From [Eubacterium] saphenum (GTDB taxonomy: Bacteria; Bacillota; Clostridia; Lachnospirales; Anaerotignaceae), in the NCBI GenBank assembly GCA_004557645.1, contig SFGI01000004.1, positions 8,723 through 72,722 of the forward strand: a stretch of 64,000 bases of DNA. Reading direction: 5' to 3'. A program made the translations under genes and the position numbers. How positions within the stretch are numbered: position 1 is the first letter of the stretch; each line of letters opens with the position of its first letter. The notes beneath the pieces are model-generated. The model was not told the DNA's origin and ran no database searches. It saw only the letters and a list, made by a program, of their open reading frames with translations. Shown in pieces: positions 15,319 through 25,302 of the stretch.

Positions 15319-15795
15319 TTATCTTTCATTCACTTTTCCGGACAACGTTTCTATATCTATGCGGACAACGCCGGTCTTGTCCATCTTTGGCAGAATGTAA
15401 TCATCAGAGTCCTTGAAGGAATGGGGTGCATATTTTCGGCAAATGAGCCGCAGCGCGTGGAGCTTTTCTTCCTTGTCCGAAACGATGACCGCTTTTCCCT
15501 CCGCCACCGCACTTTCGTAGCGATGGGTAAAGACCTCCTGATCCACATAGGCATTGGAAACACAGCTCATGCAGACCTTGGGATTCATGCGGATATTATC
15601 CAGCTTTCTGCCCTCTAAGGCACAATGGAAATAAATTTTATCCCCATCCATCACATGGGAAACAGCCACCCCATAGGGCTGTCCTTCCCCATCTGCCGTT
15701 ATCAGAATGCCGTATTCCGCATTTTTGATGATCTCTCTGGCCCGTTCTTCCGAAACCAGCCTGTCCTGACGGCGCATTTTCTGTCCTTCTCTCAT
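15319..15795 (-). CDS. Pyridoxamine 5'-phosphate oxidase family (NimA-like) flavoprotein
   Basis: A 158-residue split-barrel FMN-binding protein. Typical segments are MRRQDRLVSEERAREIIKNA at the N-terminus, GILITADGEGQPYGVAVSHV, IYFHCALEGRKLDNI and VCMSCVS. Relatives include nitroimidazole reductase NimA and many uncharacterised reductases of anaerobes. The ATG at 15795 is 8 nt behind GGAGGG. The gene is convergent with the 3D-domain gene and divergent from csoR. The true substrate is unknown. Confidence 0.88.
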   Translation of the reverse strand: MREGQKMRRQDRLVSEERAREIIKNAEYGILITADGEGQPYGVAVSHVMDGDKIYFHCALEGRKLDNIRMNPKVCMSCVSNAYVDQEVFTHRYESAVAEGKAVIVSDKEEKLHALRLICRKYAPHSFKDSDDYILPKMDKTGVVRIDIETLSGKVNER

Positions 15796-15874
15796 CTTTC
15801 TATCCCTCCTTCTTTTCCTTCAGTCTAGCATAGGCAAAATCAAAAGAAAAGGAGATTCTCCGCAAAAATCCCTA

Positions 15875-15931
15875 TTGATTTTTTGAAGGAGAACCTTTAT
15901 AATGCAAACAGGCCCCCCCAGGGGTGGGGTA
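15875..15931 (+). promoter_or_regulatory. csoR-copA promoter and G-rich CsoR operator
   Basis: TTGATT (15875-15880), 17 nt, TATAAT (15898-15903). Immediately downstream, GGCCCCCCCAGGGGTGGGGT (15911-15930) is a G/C-tract pseudo-palindrome like known CsoR sites. Repressor bound there would block initiation, and Cu(I) would release it. Confidence 0.75.
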
Positions 15932-15951
15932 ATAGAAGGGAGCGAATAGGA

Positions 15952-16215
15952 ATGCAAGCAGATAAAACAAAAGTCGGAAACCTGCTGAAAACTGCCAGAG
16001 GCCAGATCGATGGAATCCTGAACATGATCGAAGAAGATCGATATTGTATCGATATTTCTCACCAACTGATGGCAACCATGGCGATTTTAAATAAAGCGAA
16101 TAAAGAAGTTCTTTCCGCTCATTTGAAAACCTGTGTCAGAAATGCAGAAAGCGAGCAGGAAAGAGATGAAAAAATTGATGAATTGATTGAAATTATGGGT
16201 AAAGTATTTAAATAA
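15952..16215 (+). CDS. csoR: Copper-sensing repressor CsoR
   Basis: An 87-residue all-helical DUF156 protein. The Cu(I)-binding triad C32, H57 and C61 (RYCIDI, HLKTC) is intact. The start ATG at 15952 removes 23 in-frame codons that would overlap the operator. CsoR is a tetrameric repressor whose DNA binding is lost on copper binding. It is the first gene of an operon with copA, 51 nt apart, behind a promoter carrying a G-tract operator, so autoregulation is expected. Confidence 0.94.
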   Translation: MQADKTKVGNLLKTARGQIDGILNMIEEDRYCIDISHQLMATMAILNKANKEVLSAHLKTCVRNAESEQERDEKIDELIEIMGKVFK

Positions 16216-16266
16216 GCGGAAATTCACATACTATCTTTCAAGAGAAACGATGGGAGGTGTTTCAAT

Positions 16267-18819
<2,553 letters not shown>

Positions 18820-18828
18820 TTTTTCTTG

Positions 18829-19121
18829 AGGGTTTCACCCTCAAACCCCCACAAGGGGGAATTGGTCAAACATCTTCCCTGCGGGAAGACGGCTGCGCCG
18901 CCGCCTTCGTCTTGGCGGTGCACAAATCCCCTTGACCCCCACTTCTGCAAAACTACGTTTTTTACAATAACAAAGAATAAAGGGTTTCTCTCATATTTTT
19001 GTAGAGAAACCCTTTATATTTTTCTAAAATAGTTCATTTTCCCGCACAAAACTTTGTTTTGTGCAATTCGGGTTCCAAGGGAGTGACTCCCTTGGCAGGG
19101 TGTAGGACAGCGTCCCACGGT
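18829..19121 (+). repeat. Dispersed structured repeat R2, copy b (split by a terminator)
   Basis: The 5' module (18829-18953) starts TTGAGGGTTTCACCCTCAA, contains CTTCCCTGCGGGAAG and an inverted GCCGCC/GGCGG arm, and ends CCCCTTGACCCCCA. It is about 90 percent identical to 20882-21001. The 3' module (19066-19121) has CCAAGGGAGTGACTCCCTTGG and GGGT..GGACAGCGTCCC. Between them are an AT-rich stretch with a bidirectional terminator and a GCACAAAAC / GTTTTGTGC hairpin. No gene is present in this 303-nt gap. Confidence 0.75.
18978..19022. terminator. Bidirectional terminator between copA and the membrane-protein gene
   Basis: Perfect 14-bp stem TAAAGGGTTTCTCT / AGAGAAACCCTTTA with an AT loop, followed by TATTTTT on the plus strand. 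Confidence 0.88.
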
Positions 19122-19122
19122 C

Positions 19123-19548
19123 TTATAACCGTTTTTCGTAATAGCGGAACAGCACGATCCCCATCACATACTGCGCCACCCAGAGCAAAAATACGATCGC
19201 CGTGATCCACCATTCCACCCGCAGCAGGGCAAACAGCAGCGCGACTGCCAGCAGTGCAAAAAACATGATCTGATAGGATTTGTGTGCTGCCATCTGCCGC
19301 AGCATCACTTTTCGCTCATCCTTCAAGTTGATGCGCTGCTGCGCCTGTTTTTCCTCATATTCCGCCTGATGCTCCGGCTTGGAATAATAGTGATACTGCT
19401 TTAGCTGTATGCCACCGCTGACAATCCATGCGATACCGACAGAGCGCAGCATATTGGCGTAATAATCATCTTTCAAAAAGCACGCCCCGATCACACAAAG
19501 CACCCCTAGAATAAATAATCCAAAATTGATATTTCGTTTCTGTTTCAT
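19123..19548 (-). CDS. Small integral membrane protein of unknown function
   Basis: A 141-residue protein with four predicted membrane segments: about 9-26, 37-50, 91-107 and 112-132, flanking a charged cytoplasmic loop (HQAEYEEKQAQQRINLKDERK). Similar membrane proteins are frequently paired with small XRE regulators in Firmicutes. Its ATG overlaps the XRE stop codon by 4 nt (ATGA), so the two are translationally coupled. No enzymatic motif is visible, and I cannot assign a function. Confidence 0.75.
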   Translation of the reverse strand: MKQKRNINFGLFILGVLCVIGACFLKDDYYANMLRSVGIAWIVSGGIQLKQYHYYSKPEHQAEYEEKQAQQRINLKDERKVMLRQMAAHKSYQIMFFALLAVALLFALLRVEWWITAIVFLLWVAQYVMGIVLFRYYEKRL

Positions 19549-19748
19549 GCCTTCTCCTCCTCATAAATGAAAATCTCCTCAATCGACATCCCGAAATAAC
19601 GAGCAATTTTGAACGCCAGTATGATGGACGGGTTATATCTGCCGTTTTCCAAAGACCCGATGGTCTGACGGGACACCTCCAACGCCGCCGCCAGTTCTTC
19701 CTGACGGATGCCCCGCGCCTTGCGGATCTCCTCCAATCTGTTTTTCAT
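19545..19748 (-). CDS. XRE-family transcriptional regulator
   Basis: A 67-residue HTH_3 protein: MKNRLEEIRKARGIRQEELA, then VSRQTIGSLENGRYNPSI and FGMSIEEIFIYEE. It is of the YgzD/PlcR-short type that usually governs an adjacent membrane protein. I chose the ATG at 19748 behind GGAGGAG; the longer frame to 19841 runs through the promoter. The two near-identical GGAAAGT..GCTT.ACA repeats around its promoter are probably its operators, implying negative autoregulation of the two-gene operon. Confidence 0.9.
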   Translation of the reverse strand: MKNRLEEIRKARGIRQEELAAALEVSRQTIGSLENGRYNPSIILAFKIARYFGMSIEEIFIYEEEKA

Positions 19749-19765
19749 TGATTTCTCCTCCAAAA

Positions 19766-19832
19766 ATGTAAAGCTTACTTTCCATGAATCAAATATAACA
19801 CCCGCATAGCAAAATGTCAAGCACACTTTCCA
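19766..19832 (-). promoter_or_regulatory. Promoter and repeated operator of the XRE/membrane-protein operon
   Basis: Minus strand TTGACA (19815-19820), 17 nt, TATATT (19792-19797). Two direct repeats on the minus strand, GGAAAGTGTGCTTGACA and GGAAAGTAAGCTTTACA, lie over the -35 and just after the -10. Confidence 0.78.
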
Positions 19833-19845
19833 TTTTTGCAAAAAA

Positions 19846-19893
19846 AGAAGCCCTCGGCAGGCAACATTGAAACAAATTGCCTATCGAGAGCCT
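19846..19893 (-). terminator. Probable terminator of the dus gene
   Basis: Imperfect long stem AAGGCTCTCGATAGGCAA / TTGCCTGCCGAGGGCTT, then CTTTTTTT on the minus strand. Confidence 0.65.
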
Positions 19894-19898
19894 TATTT

Positions 19899-20864
19899 TT
19901 ATCTATGATTTTCCAGGTATCCCCGCAAAAGGGCTTCCATTTCCGCCATAGTCTCGGCATAGTTCAGCTTGCCCCGCAGTTCTGCCGCACCGGGCAGCCC
20001 CTTCATATACCATGCCATATGCTTCCGCATTTCACGGATACCGATATACTCGCCTTTATAGTCGATGAGCATCTGAGAATGGCGCAGAGCCTTTTCCACC
20101 CGTTCCTCGGCGGTGGGTTCCGGCAGAAGTTCCCCCGTTTTCAGGTAATGGAGGATACGCTTGAAGATCCAGGGATTCCCTTGGGCACCACGACCTACCA
20201 TGATGGCGTCACAGCCCGTATGCTCCAGCAGAGCTTTTGCATCCTGGGGAGTGAAGATATCCCCATTGCCGATGACGGGGATATTCACGGCTTCCTTCAC
20301 CTGACGGATGATATCCCAATCGGCTTTTCCGCTATAATACTGTTCCCGAGTACGCCCATGGACAGCCACAGCGGAGGCACCATTGGCCTCTGCCACCTTT
20401 GCGATCTCCACAGCGTTCACATGATCGTCATCGAAGCCCTTACGGAATTTGATGGTAACAGGCTTGCTCTGGCTTTCCACCAGAGATTTGACGATCTTCC
20501 CCACCAAATCCGGGGTTTTCATCAGGCAGGAGCCTTCGCCATTTTTCACGATTTTCGGCGCAGGGCAGCCCATATTCACATCAATGATATCAATAGGATA
20601 GCTTTCGATCTTCTTCGCCATATTCCCAAGGATTTCCGGGTCGGAGCCAAAGAGCTGCACGGCCACGGGGCGTTCCTCCGGGGCGATCTCCAGCAGTTCT
20701 GTGGTGTTTTTATTATCATAAAGAATGCCCTTGGCACTGACCATTTCGGAATAGACCAGACCGCAGCCCATTTCCTTGCAGAGCAGGCGGAAGGGCAGGT
20801 CGGTCACCCCTGCCATAGGTGCCAGAAACACATTATTTTCCAGTTCCAAATTTCCAATTTTCAT
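19899..20864 (-). CDS. dusB: tRNA-dihydrouridine synthase, DusB type
   Basis: A 321-residue FMN enzyme that reduces uridines in the tRNA D-loop. Hallmarks: APMAGVTDLPFR (about 17-28), YSEMVSAKG (about 37), INMGCPAPKI with the catalytic Cys (about 102), KFRKGFDDD (about 141), HGRTREQYYSG (about 171) and MVGRGAQGNPWIF (about 223). I took the ATG at 20864 behind AAGGTG; an extended frame to 20930 runs into the R2 repeat. In Bacillus dus also lies near ftsH and coaX. The R2 repeat copy sits in its leader. Confidence 0.95.
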   Translation of the reverse strand: MKIGNLELENNVFLAPMAGVTDLPFRLLCKEMGCGLVYSEMVSAKGILYDNKNTTELLEIAPEERPVAVQLFGSDPEILGNMAKKIESYPIDIIDVNMGCPAPKIVKNGEGSCLMKTPDLVGKIVKSLVESQSKPVTIKFRKGFDDDHVNAVEIAKVAEANGASAVAVHGRTREQYYSGKADWDIIRQVKEAVNIPVIGNGDIFTPQDAKALLEHTGCDAIMVGRGAQGNPWIFKRILHYLKTGELLPEPTAEERVEKALRHSQMLIDYKGEYIGIREMRKHMAWYMKGLPGAAELRGKLNYAETMAEMEALLRGYLENHR

Positions 20865-20881
20865 ATTTACACCTTCTTTCT

Positions 20882-21097
20882 TCTTGAGGGTTTCACCCTC
20901 AAACTCCCACAAGGGGAATTTGTCAAGCATCTTCCCTATGGGAAGACGGCTGCGCCGCCGCCTTCATCTTGGCGGTGCACAAATCCCCTTGACCCCCATT
21001 TGAAATACAAATTTCAAAGAAATTTGTATTTCGTATAAAAGTTTAGGTCAAGCCTTTTCAAAGGCTTGCAGGGTGCAGGGACAGCGTCCCGCAGAAA
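20882..21097 (+). repeat. Dispersed structured repeat R2, copy c
   Basis: The 5' module (20882-21001) is nearly identical to 18829-18953. A variable central stem follows (GAAATACAAATTTC / GAAATTTGTATTTC), then a 3' module with GGTCAAGCC, AAGCCTTTTCAAAGGCTT and GGGACAGCGTCCC. The central stem differs completely from the one in copy a (TTGCAGAAACATG) but stays self-complementary. No gene lies in 20865-21121. Confidence 0.78.
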
Positions 21098-21121
21098 TAA
21101 AAACAGGCGAATGTTCGCCTG

Positions 21122-21889
21122 TTATTTGTTCTTTTCGTATAGAATGCGTAACCCTTTCAAAGTTAATACGGGGTCCAGCACATCAAAAATCTCATTGTTG
21201 GGGTCGATGACCTTCGCCAGACCTCCCGTGGCAATGACCTTCATATTAGGCAGGTTCAGCTGTTCCTTCAGCTGCTCAATGATATATCTGGTCTGACCGA
21301 TATGCCCCAGCACCAAGCCCGCCTGAAAGCTGTCCACCGTATTTTTCGCAATGATGGACTTGGGCGCCTTGATCTCGATTTTCGGCAGCTGTGCCGCCTT
21401 CTGATACAGGGCATCGGCACAGGAAGAGATACCGGGGGTGATAAAACCGGTGATAAACTCATTCTTTTCATTGATGACATCAAAGGTATTGGCTGTGCCA
21501 TAGTCGATCACAATAGCAGGGCCGCCATAGATCTCATTTGCCGCCACCAGGTCAACGATACGATCGGCACCCACTGTTTTCGGGTCGTCCCGTTTGATGA
21601 TGATGCCTGTTTTCATCCCCACCCCAACGATCATGGGTTCGATCCCGAAATATTTGCGGATCCCCTGGGTCAGAGAATACATGATATCCGGCACAACGGA
21701 GGAAATGATGACCGCTTCTACCTTATTGGCATCCAGCCCGGAAGCATCGAACAGGCCATGGATAAAAATACCCGTTTCATCGGCTGTGCGGTTGCCGCCT
21801 GTGGTCATGCGCCAGCAGTTGATGAGGTTCTCCCCTTCGTATACGCCTAAAACAAAGTTGGTGTTCCCAACGTCGATTACCAAAAGCAT
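21122..21889 (-). CDS. coaX: Type III pantothenate kinase, tandem copy 1
   Basis: CoaX makes 4'-phosphopantothenate from pantothenate and ATP, the first step of CoA synthesis. The protein is 255 residues. Motifs: phosphate loop DVGNTN (6-11), GADRIVDL (about 106; most relatives have N where this has D) and IDYGTANTFD (about 127; T to N at the seventh position of the usual DYGTATT). It is about 55 percent identical by eye to the adjacent copy, 15 nt away. The pair suggests a duplicated gene with diverged active-site loops. CoaX normally works as a homodimer, so a heterodimer is possible. Confidence 0.9.
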   Translation of the reverse strand: MLLVIDVGNTNFVLGVYEGENLINCWRMTTGGNRTADETGIFIHGLFDASGLDANKVEAVIISSVVPDIMYSLTQGIRKYFGIEPMIVGVGMKTGIIIKRDDPKTVGADRIVDLVAANEIYGGPAIVIDYGTANTFDVINEKNEFITGFITPGISSCADALYQKAAQLPKIEIKAPKSIIAKNTVDSFQAGLVLGHIGQTRYIIEQLKEQLNLPNMKVIATGGLAKVIDPNNEIFDVLDPVLTLKGLRILYEKNK

Positions 21890-21904
21890 CTGCTTTCCTC
21901 CTAC

Positions 21905-22684
21905 TTACCGTCTGTTTTTATTTTTTTCATAGATCAGGCGCAGGCCATGGAGCGCCAAAACAGGGTCATATACATCAAAAATACCTTTTTTCTCTTCATA
22001 GATCACTTTACCCAAGCCGCCTGTAGCGATGACCTTCATATTGGGGCATTTGAAATGTTCTCTGATCTTTTCGATGATATACTTCGCTTCACCGATATGC
22101 CCCACCACCAGACCAGCCTGCATACTTTCGATGGTATTTTTGGTGATGATGCTGTCAGGGCTGACGATCTCAAATTTCGGCAGATTCGCCGCCTTCTGAT
22201 ACAGGGCATCGGCACAGGTCTGCAGCCCGGGGGCTGTGATACCTGTGAGAAATTCGCCATTTTCGCTGACAACGTCGAAGGTGGTGGCTGTGCTGTAGTC
22301 CACCACGATGGCAGGGCCGCCATAGATCTCATGGGCCGCTACCAGGTTGACGATACGGTCTGTCCCCATTTCCTTGGGGTTTTCCATACGCAGATTGATG
22401 CCTGTTTTCAGCCCGGCCCGCACTACGATAGGGTCTTTCTTCAGGAATTTTTTGATGCCGTTGAGCATGGAATACATCACATTGGGCACAACGGAAGAAA
22501 CGATGATCGCTTCGATCTCATTTACGGAAACTTCGGAATATTCGAACAGATTGCGAATCAACAGCCCCGTTTCGTCGGAGGTACGCCCGCTCTGGGTAGA
22601 AAGCCGCCAGTTGGCCACCAGCTTTTCCCCATCGAACACACCAAACACCATATTTGTATTGCCTACATCAATTACCAATAACAT
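21905..22684 (-). CDS. coaX: Type III pantothenate kinase, tandem copy 2
   Basis: A 259-residue paralogue. I used the ATG at 22684 behind AGGAGAAGG; the longer frame to 22735 crosses a terminator hairpin. Motifs: DVGNTN (6-11), GTDRIVNLVAAHE (about 106) and VDYSTATTFD (about 127, with Ser where the family has Gly). Thus each copy differs from the consensus at a different residue of the same loop. Upstream is an ECF S component likely to import pantothenate. Downstream, 15 nt away, is copy 1. Confidence 0.9.
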   Translation of the reverse strand: MLLVIDVGNTNMVFGVFDGEKLVANWRLSTQSGRTSDETGLLIRNLFEYSEVSVNEIEAIIVSSVVPNVMYSMLNGIKKFLKKDPIVVRAGLKTGINLRMENPKEMGTDRIVNLVAAHEIYGGPAIVVDYSTATTFDVVSENGEFLTGITAPGLQTCADALYQKAANLPKFEIVSPDSIITKNTIESMQAGLVVGHIGEAKYIIEKIREHFKCPNMKVIATGGLGKVIYEEKKGIFDVYDPVLALHGLRLIYEKNKNRR

Positions 22685-22711
22685 AAACCTTCTCCTATTC
22701 GGAATTGATTT

Positions 22712-22742
22712 TAAAAAAAGCGCGGGAAAATCCATCCCGCGC
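22712..22742 (-). terminator. Terminator/attenuator between the ECF S-component gene and the coaX pair
   Basis: Perfect 8-bp GC stem GCGCGGGA / TCCCGCGC followed by CTTTTTTT on the minus strand. Only 28 nt separate it from the coaX ATG, leaving no room for a separate promoter, so partial read-through is likely. Confidence 0.85.
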
Positions 22743-22768
22743 CGTATGCATTTCTATAATTATGTATC

Positions 22769-23410
22769 TTAAACTACCTTTTTATATAAAGTTCTGCTGA
22801 CTGCCTTGGAAACCACGCCGCCGACAATGCAGCTTGCAGGCATTTCCAGCGCACCATTGACGCCTACAAAAGCAACCACAAAGGGCAGAGGATTCAAATT
22901 GCCCAATGTTTCATTGATGCCCTGGATAAATTCTGTATTCCAGTAGCAGATGATCAGCACGGACATGAAGAACAACGTATTCAGGAATGCCGCAAAGAAG
23001 CCGCCTACAAAAAAGCACGCTGTTTTTTTTCTGTCCACCTTCTGCACTACCTTGAAGATCACCCCTGTCAGAAAGCCCATCAGCATTCTGGTGGGGATGC
23101 AAAGCAGGAAGGTATAAAAAGGATTGATATTAAACAACATGGTACTGAAAGGGGAAGAACCTGTCATGGACTGATAAAAGCTGGTCGCCCCAAAAATAAA
23201 GCCCAGCCATGTGCCCGCCTTGGGGCCCATCAGCATTGCGCCGATCCCTACAGGAATCATCATCAGGGAAATATCCAGACCAAATGTATGGAAATACCCC
23301 AGAGGTGTGAAGCTCATCAGCAGCAGGATACCTGTCAGAAGGCCCAGTGTGGTCAGCTCACGGGCTGTCATCCCTTTTTTCTTTGTTGTCGTGTTTGTTG
23401 CTTCGCTCAT
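22769..23410 (-). CDS. ECF transporter S component, probably pantothenate-specific
   Basis: A 213-residue membrane protein with about six helices and a positively charged N-terminus (TTTKKKGMTARELTTLGLL). This is the pattern of substrate-capture (S) components that share an EcfA1/A2/T energising module encoded elsewhere. Helix 1-2 carries TGILLLMSFTPLGYFHTFGLD. Its position directly before two coaX genes argues for pantothenate uptake (PanT); folate or another vitamin cannot be excluded. The ATG at 23410 follows AAAGGAGC. A promoter lies about 160 nt upstream, leaving an unexplained leader. Confidence 0.82.
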   Translation of the reverse strand: MSEATNTTTKKKGMTARELTTLGLLTGILLLMSFTPLGYFHTFGLDISLMMIPVGIGAMLMGPKAGTWLGFIFGATSFYQSMTGSSPFSTMLFNINPFYTFLLCIPTRMLMGFLTGVIFKVVQKVDRKKTACFFVGGFFAAFLNTLFFMSVLIICYWNTEFIQGINETLGNLNPLPFVVAFVGVNGALEMPASCIVGGVVSKAVSRTLYKKVV

Positions 23411-23571
23411 TTCAAATAGCTCCTTTCATTCTCATTCTTATAAGATATAAGATGATTTGGATGATATGGTTTGCTGCGTATTCCTGCGGAAGAGAAATCA
23501 AAATACCTGCCCTTTTGCGGGGTCATGTTTATCCTTTCCCACCTTTTCCGTTTTTTTACGCAACCAAATCC

Positions 23572-23599
23572 ATTATAACAGCAAATGCGGATATTACAA
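23572..23599 (-). promoter_or_regulatory. Promoter of the ECF S-component gene
   Basis: Minus strand TTGTAA (23594-23599), 16 nt, TATAAT (23572-23577). The resulting leader is about 155 nt and contains a possible GGATAAACATG / CATATCATCC pairing, but I recognise no known riboswitch. Confidence 0.65.
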
Positions 23600-23636
23600 C
23601 ATTTTTTTCTATTTTTTCAGTGATTTTTGCCCGTTT

Positions 23637-24011
23637 TCACAGGGTTTTTCCCTCTTCTGCGGCTCTGCGCATCAATTCCTGCTTCGCCAATTCGCCTTCT
23701 TTTGTGCAGAAGATCACATACCAAAGCTCGATGGCACGGAACAGTTCCAGTTCTTCTTTCTGGATCTTTTTGATCTCCAGTTCTGCGCCGATATCATCGA
23801 AGTCACAATCGCCTTCATGCTTTACCGTTTCGAAATACAAATCGCCATTTTCCTCAAATCCAACCACAAAAGTACAATTCAGCTTTTCCGCCATATATAC
23901 GCAGACCTTTTTCAGATCTTCCTTGATGGCATCGGGCAGGAAGCCAAATTTCTCTTCGATATAATATTTCTGCTGCTGATTATTGGCAGCCGCCAGTACG
24001 TTTCTTGCCAT
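23637..24011 (-). CDS. DUF6145 family protein
   Basis: A 124-residue soluble acidic protein starting MARNVLAAANNQQQKYYIEE, with KEDLKKVCVYMAEKLNCTF and a C-terminal stretch ELELFRAIELWYVIFCTKEG. It resembles the Lachnospiraceae family DUF6145, of unknown function. I chose the ATG at 24011 behind GAGGAGA; the extended frame overlaps birA. It begins 2 nt after the birA stop, so the two are co-translated, and conservation of that arrangement would hint at a role near biotin or lipid metabolism. Confidence 0.75.
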   Translation of the reverse strand: MARNVLAAANNQQQKYYIEEKFGFLPDAIKEDLKKVCVYMAEKLNCTFVVGFEENGDLYFETVKHEGDCDFDDIGAELEIKKIQKEELELFRAIELWYVIFCTKEGELAKQELMRRAAEEGKTL

Positions 24012-24013
24012 TG

Positions 24014-24811
24014 TTATTTCTCCTCTCCTCTGATGGATACTTCGCCGGAAAAAATCACTTCTTCCCTGCCCGTATCCTTTCTTTTTACGATCAATTCCCC
24101 TTCCGGGGTAATATCCAGCGCCGTGGCAAGGAAAGTCTCCCCGCCGATGACACGAACCTCTTTGCCTATATTCAGGCATTTTGCACGGTATCTTTCCCGA
24201 AAGGGGGCAAAGCTGCCGCCTGCCGCCAGAAATTCGCTGTAGAGGGCCTCAAAACGAGCCATGCTGCGGGCGACCACCTGACAGCGGTCATATTCTCTGC
24301 CGCCCTCCAGAGAAAGGGAAGTGGCGATCTCCTGCAGATCAGCAGGGAATGCCTTGGTATTCACGTTGATGCCCATGCCCACGGTAACAGAATGGATGGT
24401 TTCCATATCGCAGTCCATTTCTGTCAGGATGCCCACTAGCTTTTTGCCCCCCAACAGGATATCATTGGGCCATTTGATCACGGGTTCCAGTCCCGTTAGT
24501 TCTTCCATGGCTTCTGTCAGGGCGATCCCCGCCAAAAGGGTCAGCACCGATGCCCGGGCAGGCTGGATATTGGGCCTTAAAAGCAGGCTCATCCATACCC
24601 CTGTATCCGCCGGCGCCTGCCAGGGACGGCCTCTGCGCCCCCGTCCTGCCGTCTGCAGTTCTGCCACCGCCAAGGTGCCTTCCGGTGCGCCTTCCAATGC
24701 CAGGTCGCGGATACGGTCATTGGTGGTATCCGTCTCCGCAAAAAAATAGACGGGATGTCCTAGTTTTTCCGTTTGGATGGCTGCTTCCAATGCTTTTTGG
24801 TTATATTCCAT
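24014..24811 (-). CDS. birA: Biotin--[acetyl-CoA-carboxylase] ligase, without repressor domain
   Basis: A 265-residue cytosolic enzyme that activates biotin with ATP and attaches it to a carrier-protein lysine. The biotinyl-AMP loop is GRGRRGRPW (56-64), and the catalytic Lys is in KWPNDILLGGKKLVGIL (113-129). The N-terminal winged-helix of bifunctional BirA is absent, so this is a class I ligase that does not repress transcription. The C-terminal SH3-like domain starts near CLNIGKEVRV. The ATG at 24811 follows AGAGGGGGA. Confidence 0.95.
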   Translation of the reverse strand: MEYNQKALEAAIQTEKLGHPVYFFAETDTTNDRIRDLALEGAPEGTLAVAELQTAGRGRRGRPWQAPADTGVWMSLLLRPNIQPARASVLTLLAGIALTEAMEELTGLEPVIKWPNDILLGGKKLVGILTEMDCDMETIHSVTVGMGINVNTKAFPADLQEIATSLSLEGGREYDRCQVVARSMARFEALYSEFLAAGGSFAPFRERYRAKCLNIGKEVRVIGGETFLATALDITPEGELIVKRKDTGREEVIFSGEVSIRGEEK

Positions 24812-24831
24812 GGGGATTCCCCCTCTCTAAG

Positions 24832-24864
24832 AAAAAAGCCTGAAGTCCGGCTTTGCCAGACTCC
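24832..24864 (-). terminator. Terminator of the ftsH-thioesterase transcript
   Basis: Ten-bp stem GGAGTCTGGC / GCCGGACTTC (with G-T pairs), AAA loop, followed after AGG by CTTTTTTC on the minus strand. Confidence 0.7.
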
Positions 24865-24886
24865 AGACCCTTTGCTTTCCTATTTC

Positions 24887-25288
24887 TTATTTATCGCCTT
24901 TTTTGTTTACACGGCCCAGGAATTTATCCAGTTCGATGATGGCACGGCCATGAGTACCTTCGCAGATCTTATCTACTTCATCGTAAGCCTTTACACTGTA
25001 TGTCAGCAGTTTGCCTTTTACTTCTGTTACTTCTGTCACCACGCGCACCTTCATGCCAACGGGTGTAGCTGCCAGATGAGACAGGTTGAAGGTTGTGCCT
25101 ACTGTTTCCCAACCTTCGGGCAGGAAAGGTGCTACTGTGCCGATAGCTGTGCCTTCGATCCAGGAGATCAGTCTGGGGGAAGCGAATACGGGCACACGGT
25201 CATTGCCGAAATGTGCTGCTGTATCGCCTTCTTCTACGATAAATTCTTTTTCAAATGTCATGCCGGGTACGATGTTTTTGAATTCCAT
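24887..25288 (-). CDS. Hot-dog fold thioesterase, fluoroacetyl-CoA thioesterase (FlK)-like
   Basis: A 133-residue single hot-dog domain: VFASPRLISWIEGTA holds the acidic helix residue, and TTFNLSHLAATPVGMKV is the central strand typical of the FlK group. These proteins hydrolyse small acyl-CoAs; the substrate here is unknown, and fluoroacetate is only the namesake. I chose the ATG at 25288, behind GAGAGGAG, which overlaps nothing and lies 14 nt after ftsH. It probably shares the ftsH transcript and ends at a terminator. Confidence 0.85.
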   Translation of the reverse strand: MEFKNIVPGMTFEKEFIVEEGDTAAHFGNDRVPVFASPRLISWIEGTAIGTVAPFLPEGWETVGTTFNLSHLAATPVGMKVRVVTEVTEVKGKLLTYSVKAYDEVDKICEGTHGRAIIELDKFLGRVNKKGDK

Positions 25289-25302
25289 GATTCGTTCTCC
25301 TC

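Noticed and set aside
19836..21038. 400-codon plus-strand frame across the dus gene
   Set aside because: Shadow of dusB that also reads through the R2 repeat; no ribosome site and no recognisable domain.
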